Shown: positions 27,257-36,011 of the stretch, in pieces
How the letters are laid out: each line of letters starts with the position of its first letter
How positions within the stretch are numbered: the first letter of the stretch is position 1
DNA from: an uncultured Ruegeria sp.
GTDB taxonomy: Bacteria; Pseudomonadota; Alphaproteobacteria; Rhodobacterales; Rhodobacteraceae
Assembly (NCBI RefSeq): GCF_947497005.1
Contig: NZ_CANMFF010000001.1
Span: 186,001 to 250,000, forward strand
Length of the DNA: 64,000 nucleotides
Reading direction: 5' to 3'
Made by a program: the position numbers and the translations under genes
Notes under the pieces: generated by a model
What the model saw: the letters and a program-made list of their open reading frames with translations, nothing else
What the model was told of the DNA's origin: nothing
The model's database searches: none

Positions 27257-28522
27257 TTGAGAGCTCATGACTTTGACGTCATTGTCGTTGGCGCCGGAGC
27301 AGCAGGAATTGCAGCTACTCGTGCTCTCAAGGCGGCAGGACTATCAGTTGTCTGCCTCGAGGCATCCAACCGCGTCGGGGGGCGCACACACACGGATAGG
27401 GAGATCTTTGGTGTCCCGTTCGACATGGGTGCGCATTGGATGCACACCGAACATGTAAACGCTCTGAAAGCTCCAGGTCTCGCACTCGGCCTTGATCTCT
27501 ATGCAGCCCCAGACAACGCGGTGACATTTGGCTTGGAGGATGACGCTGTTCTGTGGGACGAAGTCGACGAGCTTCATAGCGCGATCAATGAAGCGGCGCG
27601 CATCGATGCCGAAATTGAAGCAAGTACCGGAATTCAAACAGACCGGTCCTTGGCAGACATTTGGCAGAACAAAGGGCATTGGTCGTTCACGGCAGCGATG
27701 ACATTTGCGTTGTCGATTGCCAGAGATTTGCCGGATACATCTCTGCGAGACATCAGTGCCTGGGAGGGCGGAGACGATTGGTTTTGCCGCGAAGGCTTCG
27801 GACACCTAATTGCATGCACCGCAAAGGGGCTGCCAATTAAATTGGCCACTCCAGTCACACAAATAAAATCTCTCACTGAAGGCGTGCAGATTACTACGAC
27901 CACTGGCAAGGTCAAAGCTCGAACCGTAGTTGTTACAGTTTCCGTCGGCGTCCTAGCCGAAGACATCATCCACTTTGATCCCCCGCTAGAATCCGATCGA
28001 CGCGCGGCACTCGAGCTTATCACCATGGGGGATTACAATCACGCAGGCCTCCTTTTCCGCCCCGGAGCTTTGCCAGTGCAACCCGATACTTGGCTGACAT
28101 ACCACTTAGAACCCGACGCCAACTGGGTGGCCCGCGGAGGCGGTTTTCTTTGCAACATCTCAAGCACCGGCCTAACCAGCTTTGAAAGCTCTGGAAGCTT
28201 TTCCAGACACTTGCAGGACGCGGGATCTGAAAGCGCCATAGAACACGCGCTCGAAACATTGGTTGGCTTCTTTGGCACGACAGTCAGAAAAGCCTTCATC
28301 AAAGGCCATGCCACCGCTTGGCGAAATGAACCTTATGTGCGTGGTTCTTACGCTGGAGCCAGACCAGGAGGCCACGACAAACGCGCTGTCTTACGCCAGT
28401 CTCATGCTGAGTGGGTGCACTTCGCCGGTGAAGCGACGCACCCTAGCCAACAATGCTCGGTCAGCGGAGCCCACCTAGAAGGATTAAGGGCCGCGGAAGA
28501 TGTGTTGGCGCAGCTACGCTGA
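27257..28522 (+). CDS. Flavin monoamine oxidase family protein
   Basis: This is a 421-aa amine oxidase. The N-terminal motif VIVVGAGAAGIAATRALKAAG and the following EASNRVGGRTHTD bind FAD. The C-terminal HFAGEATHPSQQCSVSGAH completes the cofactor site. The aromatic-cage region is HATAWRNEPYVRGSYAGARP. It starts at TTG 27257 with TTGGAGCG 8 bases upstream. The reaction would be oxidative deamination of an amine or polyamine to an aldehyde or imine. It follows the Rieske gene and its small partner on the same strand; the transcript probably ends at the hairpin 28827-28872. Confidence 0.9.
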   Translation: MRAHDFDVIVVGAGAAGIAATRALKAAGLSVVCLEASNRVGGRTHTDREIFGVPFDMGAHWMHTEHVNALKAPGLALGLDLYAAPDNAVTFGLEDDAVLWDEVDELHSAINEAARIDAEIEASTGIQTDRSLADIWQNKGHWSFTAAMTFALSIARDLPDTSLRDISAWEGGDDWFCREGFGHLIACTAKGLPIKLATPVTQIKSLTEGVQITTTTGKVKARTVVVTVSVGVLAEDIIHFDPPLESDRRAALELITMGDYNHAGLLFRPGALPVQPDTWLTYHLEPDANWVARGGGFLCNISSTGLTSFESSGSFSRHLQDAGSESAIEHALETLVGFFGTTVRKAFIKGHATAWRNEPYVRGSYAGARPGGHDKRAVLRQSHAEWVHFAGEATHPSQQCSVSGAHLEGLRAAEDVLAQLR

Positions 28523-28826
28523 ACACCTGGCGATCAACTTGATCCAGCAAGTGGAAAAATCATAGAATTTCGAATGAACCTCTCACTATAAGTCGCAAGT
28601 CCAAGTTCATCTTTCGCGTGCTCCGCGGCCAGTTCAGGGTAAGCTATCCGGTCACAGACAGATGATGAGAAGTTGAAAGTTTTGAAGAACAAAAGTTGAC
28701 TATGTTTCAGCGGGGTGGCTCGATGGAGACCAAATACTCTCTGTCTTGAGCAGTTTTCCTGGATGTCCGCTAAAGAACGAAACCAGACTTTGTGTCGCAA
28801 AACGACTATTTCTGCTCTGCGGACCA
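28523..28826. other. Gene-free stretch after the monoamine oxidase
   Basis: No convincing gene. A minus-strand frame of 100 codons (28534-28836) has no recognisable product and overlaps the terminator stem. Confidence 0.5.
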
Positions 28827-28872
28827 AACCAGACATTCTCCAATTCGAGGCGAATGTCTGGTTCAGTTTTTT
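28827..28872 (+). terminator. Rho-independent terminator
   Basis: A 12-bp perfect stem (AACCAGACATTC and GAATGTCTGGTT, 13-base loop) is followed three bases later by a run of six T on the plus strand. It is the first terminator-like structure after the Rieske-monoamine oxidase unit. Confidence 0.8.
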
Positions 28873-28894
28873 GTGTTGAGTATACGCTATTCGA

Positions 28895-29254
28895 TCAGCC
28901 GTGCTGCGACGTATCCCACCAATGCGCTTCCATGAACTGCGGGATCGCCTGCGATTTACCGCTCAAATTCCCTACGGTGCCTTCAGTCAACTCAAGCGAC
29001 ATCCATGCCTCGGGGGCGGTCAACAGGTCCGGGTAGGGCGTATGTTTGTCGGTTGGGACAAACCCGTAGCGGGGATAGAAGGTCGGGACACCCAACACGA
29101 ACACGGCTTCAGTTCCGATAGATTTTAGGTGCTCGATGCTGGTCTCCATCAATTCTTTCCCGACACCTGTACCCTGATGGTGCGGCGACACCCCGCAAGG
29201 GGCCAGAAGGTAGCATTTGGTATCGCGGTGGTCCGTAAAAACAAACGGCGTGAA
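28895..29254 (-). pseudogene. GNAT acetyltransferase fragment lacking its N-terminus
   Basis: Reading from about 29254 on the minus strand, FTPFVFTDHRD, LLAPCGVSPHHQGTGVGKEL and VLGVPTFYPRYGFVP match the C-terminal two thirds of YhbS-type acetyltransferases, including the acetyl-CoA loop. Roughly the first 50 residues are missing. At 29254 the sequence switches to an unrelated ParB-like fragment in another frame. An ATG at 29191 could still give a 98-aa stub, but without the first strands it is unlikely to work. Confidence 0.75.
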
Positions 29255-29451
29255 CCATCCAAAAGGATCGGAGTGACAAAGCCAAACTGGGCCACCGACG
29301 CTTTCAGCTTGTCAATGTTCTTGGCCGCGTGCGCGCGGTTGTTGTTGGCGTAAGGCTTGATCTGGCTGATCTGGGATTGGATGACTTTGTCCGCCATCCA
29401 GATCGGCGTTTTGGACGCCTAGACGTCGTTGTGTGTTTTCTTGGCAGGCAT
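29255..29451 (-). pseudogene. ParB-like nuclease domain fragment with amber codon
   Basis: The ATG at 29451 follows a perfect GGAGG site and begins MPAKKTHNDV, then meets an in-frame TAG at 29419-29421. The frame continues through WMADKVIQ and IKPYANNNRAH to FGFVTPILLDGS, the start of a ParB-like domain as found at the front of prophage-type DNA methylases. It is cut at 29254 by the acetyltransferase fragment. The intact ribosome site suggests recent decay. Confidence 0.7.
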
Positions 29452-29914
29452 AGCCGCCTCCTTTCATTTGACACTCTTTATCGTCGATAAGAAAGGATCT
29501 TGTTGGGAATTCGGAGAGAGCACGATCAGCAACTCTCCGGACCAATCGATCCGGTTCGTTGCCCCTTCGAATGCTCTCGGTCTTATCCGCTTCAAAGAAT
29601 GCGGCGCCGAATGCTGCCTCGGAGATGTATTCACCTCCCCGTGGGACCTTGTCCCTTGCAGGGCTGGCTAGAACTTATGCACAGGGTTTTGCAATTGCAA
29701 CCCTCAGATCGAAAGTAACCAATTAAGATTGTTGACGAATAATGGGGGGTACAGCAGCAACGCCCTACAATACACACCCCTCTTGGGATTGCCCCAGAAA
29801 AAGCTGGACTGTTGCTGTGAACCACGCATCACTGAGCCCACGCCCGAGCCATTCGGGCGCTCCTCGGTACCGGGGTTCGGCATTCCGCCAGTCCCAGATC
29901 AGAGGAGACGATAC
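29452..29914. other. Gene-free stretch before the recombinase cassette
   Basis: Short frames on both strands lack recognisable content. The last part supplies the leader of the DUF3489 gene. Nothing else is assigned. Confidence 0.45.
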
Positions 29915-30145
29915 TTGTCCAAATCCAAACAAACCAAAATTGATAAGGTACAAGCTTTGTTGCGTCGCCCCAGCGGCGCCAGCCTTGAGGAGCTCTGCAA
30001 AGCAACAGGGTGGCAGCCTCATTCGGTCCGAGCAGCTCTAAGCGGGTTGCGGAACAAAGGCGTCACAACTGAACGGCGCGAATCCGACGGGTCACATGGT
30101 TTTTCCACATATCTCCTGACGGCAAATAAGGGTGGCGAGTCATGA
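29915..30145 (+). CDS. DUF3489-domain protein
   Basis: This is a 76-aa winged-helix-like protein. The core SLEELCKATGWQPHSVRAALSGLRNKG is the typical DUF3489 helix-turn-helix, and it ends in a GFSTYLLT strand. The TTG start at 29915 has AGAGGAG 7-8 bases upstream; a longer frame to 29729 begins with unrelated residues. Proteins of this family stand first in cassettes with a DUF2924 protein and a large serine recombinase, and that order is kept here. It probably regulates or assists the recombinase. Confidence 0.82.
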   Translation: MSKSKQTKIDKVQALLRRPSGASLEELCKATGWQPHSVRAALSGLRNKGVTTERRESDGSHGFSTYLLTANKGGES

Positions 30146-30570
30146 CAAAGATTAGCGATGTCGCCGATCTGGCCGCCATGGGTCGATCGGATCTGGTCAC
30201 ACTTTGGCAGCAACTGTTTGATCAACCCGCACCCGCCATGCTCAGCCAACCCTTCCTGCGCCGTTTTATCGCCTTTGAGATGCAGTCCCGCTGTCATGGC
30301 GGGCTACCCCGGCAGGTCAAAGCCACGCTCGAAAAGGGCTCTGAGAGGAAGCCCGGTCCTACATGCCCTGCCCTAAAACCCGGCGGGCGCCTGCTGCGCG
30401 AGTGGAATGGCGTGACCCATATTGTCGATGTGACAGAGGACGGCTTTACTTGGAACAGTCGGTCCTTTCGCTCGCTCTCGGCCATCGCCCGAAAGATTAC
30501 GGGCGCGCATTGGTCGGGGCCGCGTTTCTTTGGCTCACCGGCAAGGGGGCTAAATGAGCCCGCGCCGTAA
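30142..30570 (+). CDS. DUF2924-domain protein
   Basis: This is a 142-aa basic protein. Recognisable stretches include MGRSDLVTLWQQLF, QPFLRRFIAFEMQ, LKPGGRLLREWNGVTHIVDV and FRSLSAIARKITGAHWSGPRFF, all typical of DUF2924. Its start overlaps the DUF3489 stop (ATGA), and its end overlaps the recombinase start by 17 bp. The family is linked to integrated elements and presumably helps the recombinase; its biochemical role is not established. Confidence 0.85.
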   Translation: MTKISDVADLAAMGRSDLVTLWQQLFDQPAPAMLSQPFLRRFIAFEMQSRCHGGLPRQVKATLEKGSERKPGPTCPALKPGGRLLREWNGVTHIVDVTEDGFTWNSRSFRSLSAIARKITGAHWSGPRFFGSPARGLNEPAP

Positions 30571-32233
30571 AATCCGATGCGCCATCTATACGCGCAAGTC
30601 GTCCGAGGATGGGCTGGACCAGGACTTCAATTCACTGGATGCGCAATATGAAGCCTGCGCGGCCTATGTCGCCAGCCAGCGACACGAAGGCCGGACCCTG
30701 CTGTCCGGGCGCTACGATGACGGTGGCTTGTCGGGCGGCACCCTAGAGCGCCCTGCCCTTCAGCGCCTTCTTGAAGAGATCGATGCAGGGCGTATCGACA
30801 TGGTTGTGGTCTACAAGATCAACCGGCTGACCCGATCGCTCGACGACTTCTCCAAGTTAGTCGAACGGCTGGAACAGGCAAGCTGTTCTTTTGTGTCCGT
30901 CACACAAGCATTCAACACCTCCTCATCCATGGGTCGATTGACCCTGAATGTGCTGTTGTCCTTTGCTCAGTTTGAACGGGAAGTCACCGCCGAACGTATT
31001 CGGGACAAGATTGCAGCGTCGAAGAAGAAGGGACTTTGGATGGGTAGTAACCTGCTCCTAGGCTATGACCGCCACCTCGATCCGAAGGCAAGAACCCTGG
31101 TGGCAAATGAAGAGGAGGCCAGAACGGTCCGGCATCTCTTTGGGCTTTATGACGAGCTGGGTTGCCTGCGCAAAGTAGAACAACGAGCAACGGCAAAAGG
31201 GCTGCGGTCAAAACGGTTTGTTCGGGCGGATTGAAGCGTGAAGGGGAATTGTCCGCTGTCACGGGGTCAAATCTATTACCTGCTGCGCAACCCGGTTTTT
31301 CTCGGAAAAATCCGCTACAAGGATAAGATCTGGGACGGACAACACCCGTCGATCATCGACCAAGGCGTTTGGGACCGGGTGCAGGAAAAAATGCGACAGG
31401 CCTCCAACCGCTCGCGGGCACGCGGCGGCTCCGATACGCGCCAACACTCCAATGACCCCGGTGCCTGGCTCACCGGTCTGCTGCAGGACGAAACTGGTGA
31501 TCGGTTGACGCCGACCCACACCACACGCAAAGGCTGACGGTTGCGCTATTACGTCTCCAATCGACTAACCTCGGACGGCAAGGATATCTCGGGTTGGCGA
31601 TTGCCGAGCCCTGCGCTGGAAAACGCGGTCATTGATGTCATCGTCGGGCATCTGAAAGACTCCGCCGCCGCGCACCGGGTACTGGCGCAGCCGGAGGCCG
31701 GGTCAGCCAAGGCTGTTCAGGCTTCAGTTGCGGATCTGGTGACCCGGCTTCAAGGCCAGGGCGGTCAGGTCGGCGCGGATATTCTAGCCAGCGGTGGAAT
31801 TGCACGAGGACAAATCGACCTCGAATTGAACCCCAAAACTTTGGCAAGCACACTTGGCATTGCTCCGGACCATCTGCACCCGGATCTCACACACATCACC
31901 GCATCCTTCGATCTGCGCCGCCGCGGCATTGAGGCCAAGGTCATCGCCAGGGACATGGGACCCCAACCCGATCCCCATCTCCGGTCAATGCTGATCCGCG
32001 CCCATGGCTGGGCCAGTGATCTGAAAGCCGGAGTTCAACTGATGGAAATTGCACGCCGCGAAAGCGTCCCCGGCGCCTTTATCCGAACCCGCGCCCAGCT
32101 CGCCTTTCTCTCCCCGAAGATTCAAGCCGCGATTCTCGACGGCACCCAGCCGCCCGAACTCACACTCAAACGTCTGGTCAGCATGACCCACCCACTTGAT
32201 TGGTCCGAACAGGAGCGCCAGTTCGACTTCTGA
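30554..32233 (+). pseudogene. Large serine recombinase, interrupted by two in-frame TGA codons
   Basis: One frame of 560 codons spans the gene. The N-terminal resolvase domain has IYTRKSSEDGLDQDFNSLD (nucleophilic Ser), KINRLTRSLDDF and AQFEREVTAERIRDKIAAS. The recombinase domain continues with CPLSRGQIYYLLRNPVFLG, and the zinc-ribbon/C-terminal region with RLRYYVSNRL. TGA codons interrupt it at 31232-31234 and 31535-31537, with clean homology resuming in the same frame directly after each. No frameshift is seen. It is therefore most simply a recently inactivated gene; the intact N-terminal 226 residues could still be made. Confidence 0.85.
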
Positions 32234-32290
32234 CGCCTCCGGATCCTGCGTCCCTGATACAGGGTTCGCCCTACCTGATCCGTCGGCACA

Positions 32291-32338
32291 ATTCCCTGTT
32301 CCGACGAGAAAATTCCCTGCTCCACGATTTAGGGAATT
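32291..32338. repeat. Short direct and inverted repeats after the recombinase
   Basis: ATTCCCTGTTCC (32291-32302) recurs as ATTCCCTGCTCC (32312-32323). AATTCCCT (32311-32318) is mirrored by AGGGAATT (32331-32338). The position just behind a serine recombinase fits a recombination or binding site, without proof. Confidence 0.45.
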
Positions 32339-32608
32339 TGCAGCAAAAACCTCTAAAAAACATACAGTTCTGATAGGGGAAATGACGGAAATCAGTCCCG
32401 GTTTGCGAAAAATCCTTGTAAATTGAGGGGTATCAGGAAAATCTGGCCCAAAGCGACCCCGCTAAAATGCGACACTGAGACTGGCGCCTGAATTGTCTTC
32501 TGAATGTACAGTCTGCTCCGTCTCTGATTGAAAGCGCATGCGTCAACTCGCGGGAATTGCGGCACAATTCCGGATCAGAAAATACAACTGAAGTGAGACA
32601 GGTATGAG

Positions 32609-32698
32609 TGGCGGGGAGACAGGGATTCGAACCCTGGGAACGCTCTCACGTTCAACGGTTTTCAAGACCGCCGCATTCGACCACTCTGCCACCTCCCC
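32609..32698 (-). tRNA. tRNA-Ser(UGA)
   Basis: On the minus strand the acceptor stem GGGGAGG pairs with TCTCCCC, with discriminator G and encoded CCA (32609-32611). The anticodon stem-loop GGTCTTGAAAACC shows anticodon TGA. The T-arm is CAGGGTTCGAATCCCTG. A long variable arm, standard for serine tRNAs, lies between them. Plus-strand frames across it, such as one beginning MSGGETGIRTLG, are artefacts of the antisense tRNA sequence. Confidence 0.96.
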
Positions 32699-32900
32699 GT
32701 CGAAAGCAGGGTCTAAGGCGAAGTTTGAGCAGAGGCAAGTCGAAATCGGGAAATCTTGCCGAAGCCCGTGCAGCGGTCTTTCCATGACACTCCAGCCACG
32801 TTATGATCCGCAGGAAAGACCGCAATATGCTGGCATACAGAACCAGCAGACCGGCAGCGGGGTTCGGAGAACGAAACCCCTTCAGGCAAGGGATAAGCAG

Positions 32901-34202
32901 ATGAAGCGAGCGATCGAGACACGCCCGGGGCCAAAACGGCTGGCGTATCTGGCGTTGACTTTGACAATACTGGCCGGGTGCGAAGAGGCCTTTTTGACAC
33001 CTGAATCGGCTGAGAAACCTGAAGACAATTCAGGGAAAACAGAACTTCTGCCGGAGATATCCAGCGGTTCACAGCGCGATGTCGAAGCCCCCGATGTATT
33101 TAAAGTAACCGAAGCTGGGCTTTGGGATGGACGGCCCTCCCTTGGAGGGGTTTGGGTTGCACATCCGGATGTGTCCCAGCCTGAGCGTGTTGTGATCAGA
33201 AACACCGCCAACAACAAATCCGTGACAGGCGCCCTGTTCCGGCGCGAACGCGATTTGCCTGGGCCCGCACTACAGGTCTCGTCCGCTGCCGCAAAAGAGC
33301 TTGGGTTGCTCGCGGGTGCCCCAACAAAGGTCAGTGTCGTCGCCCTGCGCCGTGAAAAGCCGGAAGAACAGCCTTCAGGGGACACGTCAGAGGCTGAAGA
33401 CGCGACAGAAGAAACCACAACCGCATCCGCTGATGGAGCTTCCGACGCTCAAGCTGCAACTGATCCTGAAAAGCCCGCCAAACGGAAATGGTGGCAGAAA
33501 AAAGAACCAGCCATCGCGGCTGGCGCGGCTGTGGTTGCCGTGGGTGCCGCGGACTCTGACGACGATACGGCTGAAAGCGTTGAGGCCTCCAGCGAGCCCG
33601 CCGAGACCACAGCGCCAGCGAATGATCAGGCCGCGGCATCCGAGGAAAAACCGACCAAACGGAAATGGTGGCAGAAGAAAGCACCCGCTGCTGCGGCGAC
33701 AGGAGCGGCGGTAGCAGCGGCAGATGCCGCCGCTGACAGTGCCGAAACAGCTGCGGAAGCTGCCGCGGCAGTGGAATCTCCGGGATTATCGGATGCACCG
33801 GTCGAAGCGCCCGCTGAAAAACCCGCCAAGCGGAAATGGTGGCAAAAGAAAGACCCCGCTGCGATTACCGAAACTCCGCTGGATCCCATCGAAGGCGCCG
33901 CTGCTGCTATTGATGCAACTGAGGCTACTCCTGCTGCTGCAGCGGTTGCCACAACAGCGGCGACACCTCTAAGCAAACCGTTTGTTCAGATCGGAACTTT
34001 CAGTATCGAGGCAAACGCGAATTCTGCCGCCCAGAAGGTGCGCCGAAATGGTATGTCTGCGGTTGTTCGCGAACTGAAAACTGCAAATAATACCGTCTGG
34101 CGGGTGCTGGTTGGCCCCGCCGCAACCCGGGCCGAACGCAAAGCCATTCAGAAGGACGTAAAAGACCTTGGCTTCAAAGACGCGTTCACGGTAACCGACT
34201 AA
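32901..34202 (+). CDS. SPOR-domain lipoprotein with KRKWWQKK repeats
   Basis: This is a 433-aa envelope protein. A lipoprotein signal with lipobox LAGC (Cys about residue 27) is followed by an acidic region. A compact domain (residues ~60-145) contains VWVAHPDVSQPERVVIRN and resembles the RlpA-like/SPOR lipoproteins. Then comes a long Ala/Glu-rich low-complexity stretch, in which EKPxKRKWWQKK occurs three times. The C-terminal SPOR domain (about 355-433) has FVQIGTFSIEANANSAAQKV and VLVGPAATRAE; SPOR binds denuded peptidoglycan at division sites. The ATG at 32901 has AAGGGA upstream, and any earlier start would run through the tRNA. It is 16 bp from the carboxypeptidase gene. Confidence 0.88.
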   Translation: MKRAIETRPGPKRLAYLALTLTILAGCEEAFLTPESAEKPEDNSGKTELLPEISSGSQRDVEAPDVFKVTEAGLWDGRPSLGGVWVAHPDVSQPERVVIRNTANNKSVTGALFRRERDLPGPALQVSSAAAKELGLLAGAPTKVSVVALRREKPEEQPSGDTSEAEDATEETTTASADGASDAQAATDPEKPAKRKWWQKKEPAIAAGAAVVAVGAADSDDDTAESVEASSEPAETTAPANDQAAASEEKPTKRKWWQKKAPAAAATGAAVAAADAAADSAETAAEAAAAVESPGLSDAPVEAPAEKPAKRKWWQKKDPAAITETPLDPIEGAAAAIDATEATPAAAAVATTAATPLSKPFVQIGTFSIEANANSAAQKVRRNGMSAVVRELKTANNTVWRVLVGPAATRAERKAIQKDVKDLGFKDAFTVTD

Positions 34203-34218
34203 TTCAGGGAGGCGTAAC

Positions 34219-35385
34219 ATGCTATCCTCATTGCGAATATCTGTTCTGGCGCTTGGGCTTGCCGTTCTGGCGATACCTGCCCAGGCTTTTGATACATCGG
34301 CCCGAGCGGCTTATGTGATTGATCAAACCACCGGCACCGTGCTGCTATCGAAAGACGCGGATCAGCCCTTGCCGCCCGCGTCGATGTCGAAGCTCATGAC
34401 GCTCTATGTCGCGTTTGAAGCACTGCGGGACGGACGTTTGACGTTGGACGAGACTCTGCCTGTATCAGAACACGCAATGAGCTATGGCGGCTCTACCATG
34501 TTCCTGAACACGCAAGATCGCGTTCGCGTCGAGGATCTGCTGCGCGGCATTATCGTTTTGTCGGGCAATGACGCCTGTGTGGTCATTGCCGAAGCACTCA
34601 GCCCGGACGGGACCGAGGCGGGGTTTGCCCGTTACATGACCCAGCGCTCCAAGCAGATGGGCATGAACAACTCGAATTTCGCGAATTCAAACGGCTGGCC
34701 TGCCGCCGGGCATATGATGTCGGTTCATGATCTGGCCGTTCTTGCCGATCGCCTGATTTCGGACTTCCCTGAATACTATCCTCTTTTCGCCGAAGAAGTT
34801 TTCGAGTTCGATGGCCGTGCACCATCAAACGCCCGAAACCGCAACCCGTTGCTGCGGCTCGATATCGGCGCGGATGGCTTGAAAACCGGCCACACGCAAG
34901 AGGCTGGTTATGGTCTCGTCGGGTCGGCCAAACAGGGTGACAGGCGTGTGATCTTTGTGCTGTCGGGTCTCGACAGCACCGGCCAGCGGGCAGAGGAGGC
35001 TGAGGCCGTGGTTAACTGGTCGTTTCGAAATTTTGTCGAGAGGACAATTGCCAATGCGGAAACGCCGATAGCCGAAGCCAAGCTATGGATGGGTGAGAAG
35101 AAGACCGTGGGGCTTGTCCCCCAAGGCGATCTGAATTTGCTGTTCCCTGTTCTGGGCACACAAAATGTCGAGGCCGAGGTTGTCTATGATGGCCCCATCA
35201 ACGCGCCTGTGAAGAAAGGCCAACAACTGGCGGAACTGGTGATCAAACCTGAAGGGTTGCCGGAAATCCGACGCTCGCTGGTGGCGGCAGAAGACGTGGC
35301 GCTTGGCGGGTTTGTTGTGCGTATGCTGACCGTAGGCGGAATTGTTCTGAAAGACGTAATCAACAACCCGCTGGAGTCGATGTGA
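34219..35385 (+). CDS. dacC: D-alanyl-D-alanine carboxypeptidase (PBP5/6 family)
   Basis: This 388-aa periplasmic enzyme trims the terminal D-Ala of peptidoglycan pentapeptides. A signal peptide ends near IPAQA. The active-site motifs are SMSK (nucleophilic Ser, in PPASMSKLMTLY), SGN (VLSGNDACV) and KTG (DGLKTGHTQEAGYGL). The C-terminal beta domain and an amphipathic membrane anchor follow from about residue 275. It comes after the SPOR lipoprotein and overlaps the tmk start, so the block seems to be one transcript. The symbol dacC is family-level. Confidence 0.93.
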   Translation: MLSSLRISVLALGLAVLAIPAQAFDTSARAAYVIDQTTGTVLLSKDADQPLPPASMSKLMTLYVAFEALRDGRLTLDETLPVSEHAMSYGGSTMFLNTQDRVRVEDLLRGIIVLSGNDACVVIAEALSPDGTEAGFARYMTQRSKQMGMNNSNFANSNGWPAAGHMMSVHDLAVLADRLISDFPEYYPLFAEEVFEFDGRAPSNARNRNPLLRLDIGADGLKTGHTQEAGYGLVGSAKQGDRRVIFVLSGLDSTGQRAEEAEAVVNWSFRNFVERTIANAETPIAEAKLWMGEKKTVGLVPQGDLNLLFPVLGTQNVEAEVVYDGPINAPVKKGQQLAELVIKPEGLPEIRRSLVAAEDVALGGFVVRMLTVGGIVLKDVINNPLESM

Positions 35386-36008
35386 CGAAAGCGGGGTTAT
35401 TTCTGACCTTCGAAGGCATTGACGGATCAGGCAAGTCGACCCAAGCGCGGATACTGGCTGATCGTCTGCGCGCGCAGGGTCATGAGGTCGTGTTGACGCG
35501 TGAACCCGGCGGCTCTCCGGGTGCCGAGGAAATTCGCAGCCTCGTTTTGGAAGGTGACCCGGAACGTTGGTCCGCCGAAACCGAGATTCTGCTGTTCACC
35601 GCCGCCCGCCGCGACCATCTGGAACGTACGATAGAGCCCGCGCTCGCCGCAGGCAAAGTTGTGATCTGTGACCGTTTTGCAGACAGCACACGCATGTATC
35701 AGGGCCTGTCACGCGGTGACCTGCGAAGTCTGGTGGATCAATTGCACAGCCTGATGATCGGACGCGAACCGGACATGACGCTGCTGATCGACATGGACCC
35801 AGAAACGGGCCTCTCGCGCGCCAAGGGCCGGCAGGGCACGGAAGAAAGGTTCGAAGATTTCGGTCCGGAATTGCAAACGAAAATGCGCGCAGGCTTTCTG
35901 GCGCTGGCCGATGAATTCTCGGGCCGGTTTCGTATTGTGGATGGCAACAGGGACATGGACAGCGTTGCGCGGAATGTGACAGAAGTCGTCCAGGCAGCTT
36001 TGCGGTAG
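35382..36008 (+). CDS. tmk: Thymidylate kinase
   Basis: This 208-aa enzyme phosphorylates dTMP to dTDP. The P-loop is FEGIDGSGKSTQ at about residues 9-20, the DRx motif is CDRFADSTRMYQG, and the LID region is RAKGRQGTEERFE. The GTG start overlaps the carboxypeptidase stop by 4 bp. It is followed 3 bp later by holB, a common alphaproteobacterial pairing. Confidence 0.96.
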   Translation: MTKAGLFLTFEGIDGSGKSTQARILADRLRAQGHEVVLTREPGGSPGAEEIRSLVLEGDPERWSAETEILLFTAARRDHLERTIEPALAAGKVVICDRFADSTRMYQGLSRGDLRSLVDQLHSLMIGREPDMTLLIDMDPETGLSRAKGRQGTEERFEDFGPELQTKMRAGFLALADEFSGRFRIVDGNRDMDSVARNVTEVVQAALR

Positions 36009-36011
36009 AAG

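Noticed and set aside
32604..32900. Plus-strand extension of the SPOR lipoprotein gene upstream of 32901
   Set aside because: It runs through the antisense of tRNA-Ser and gives the common false start MSGGETGIRTLG; the lipoprotein signal begins at 32901.
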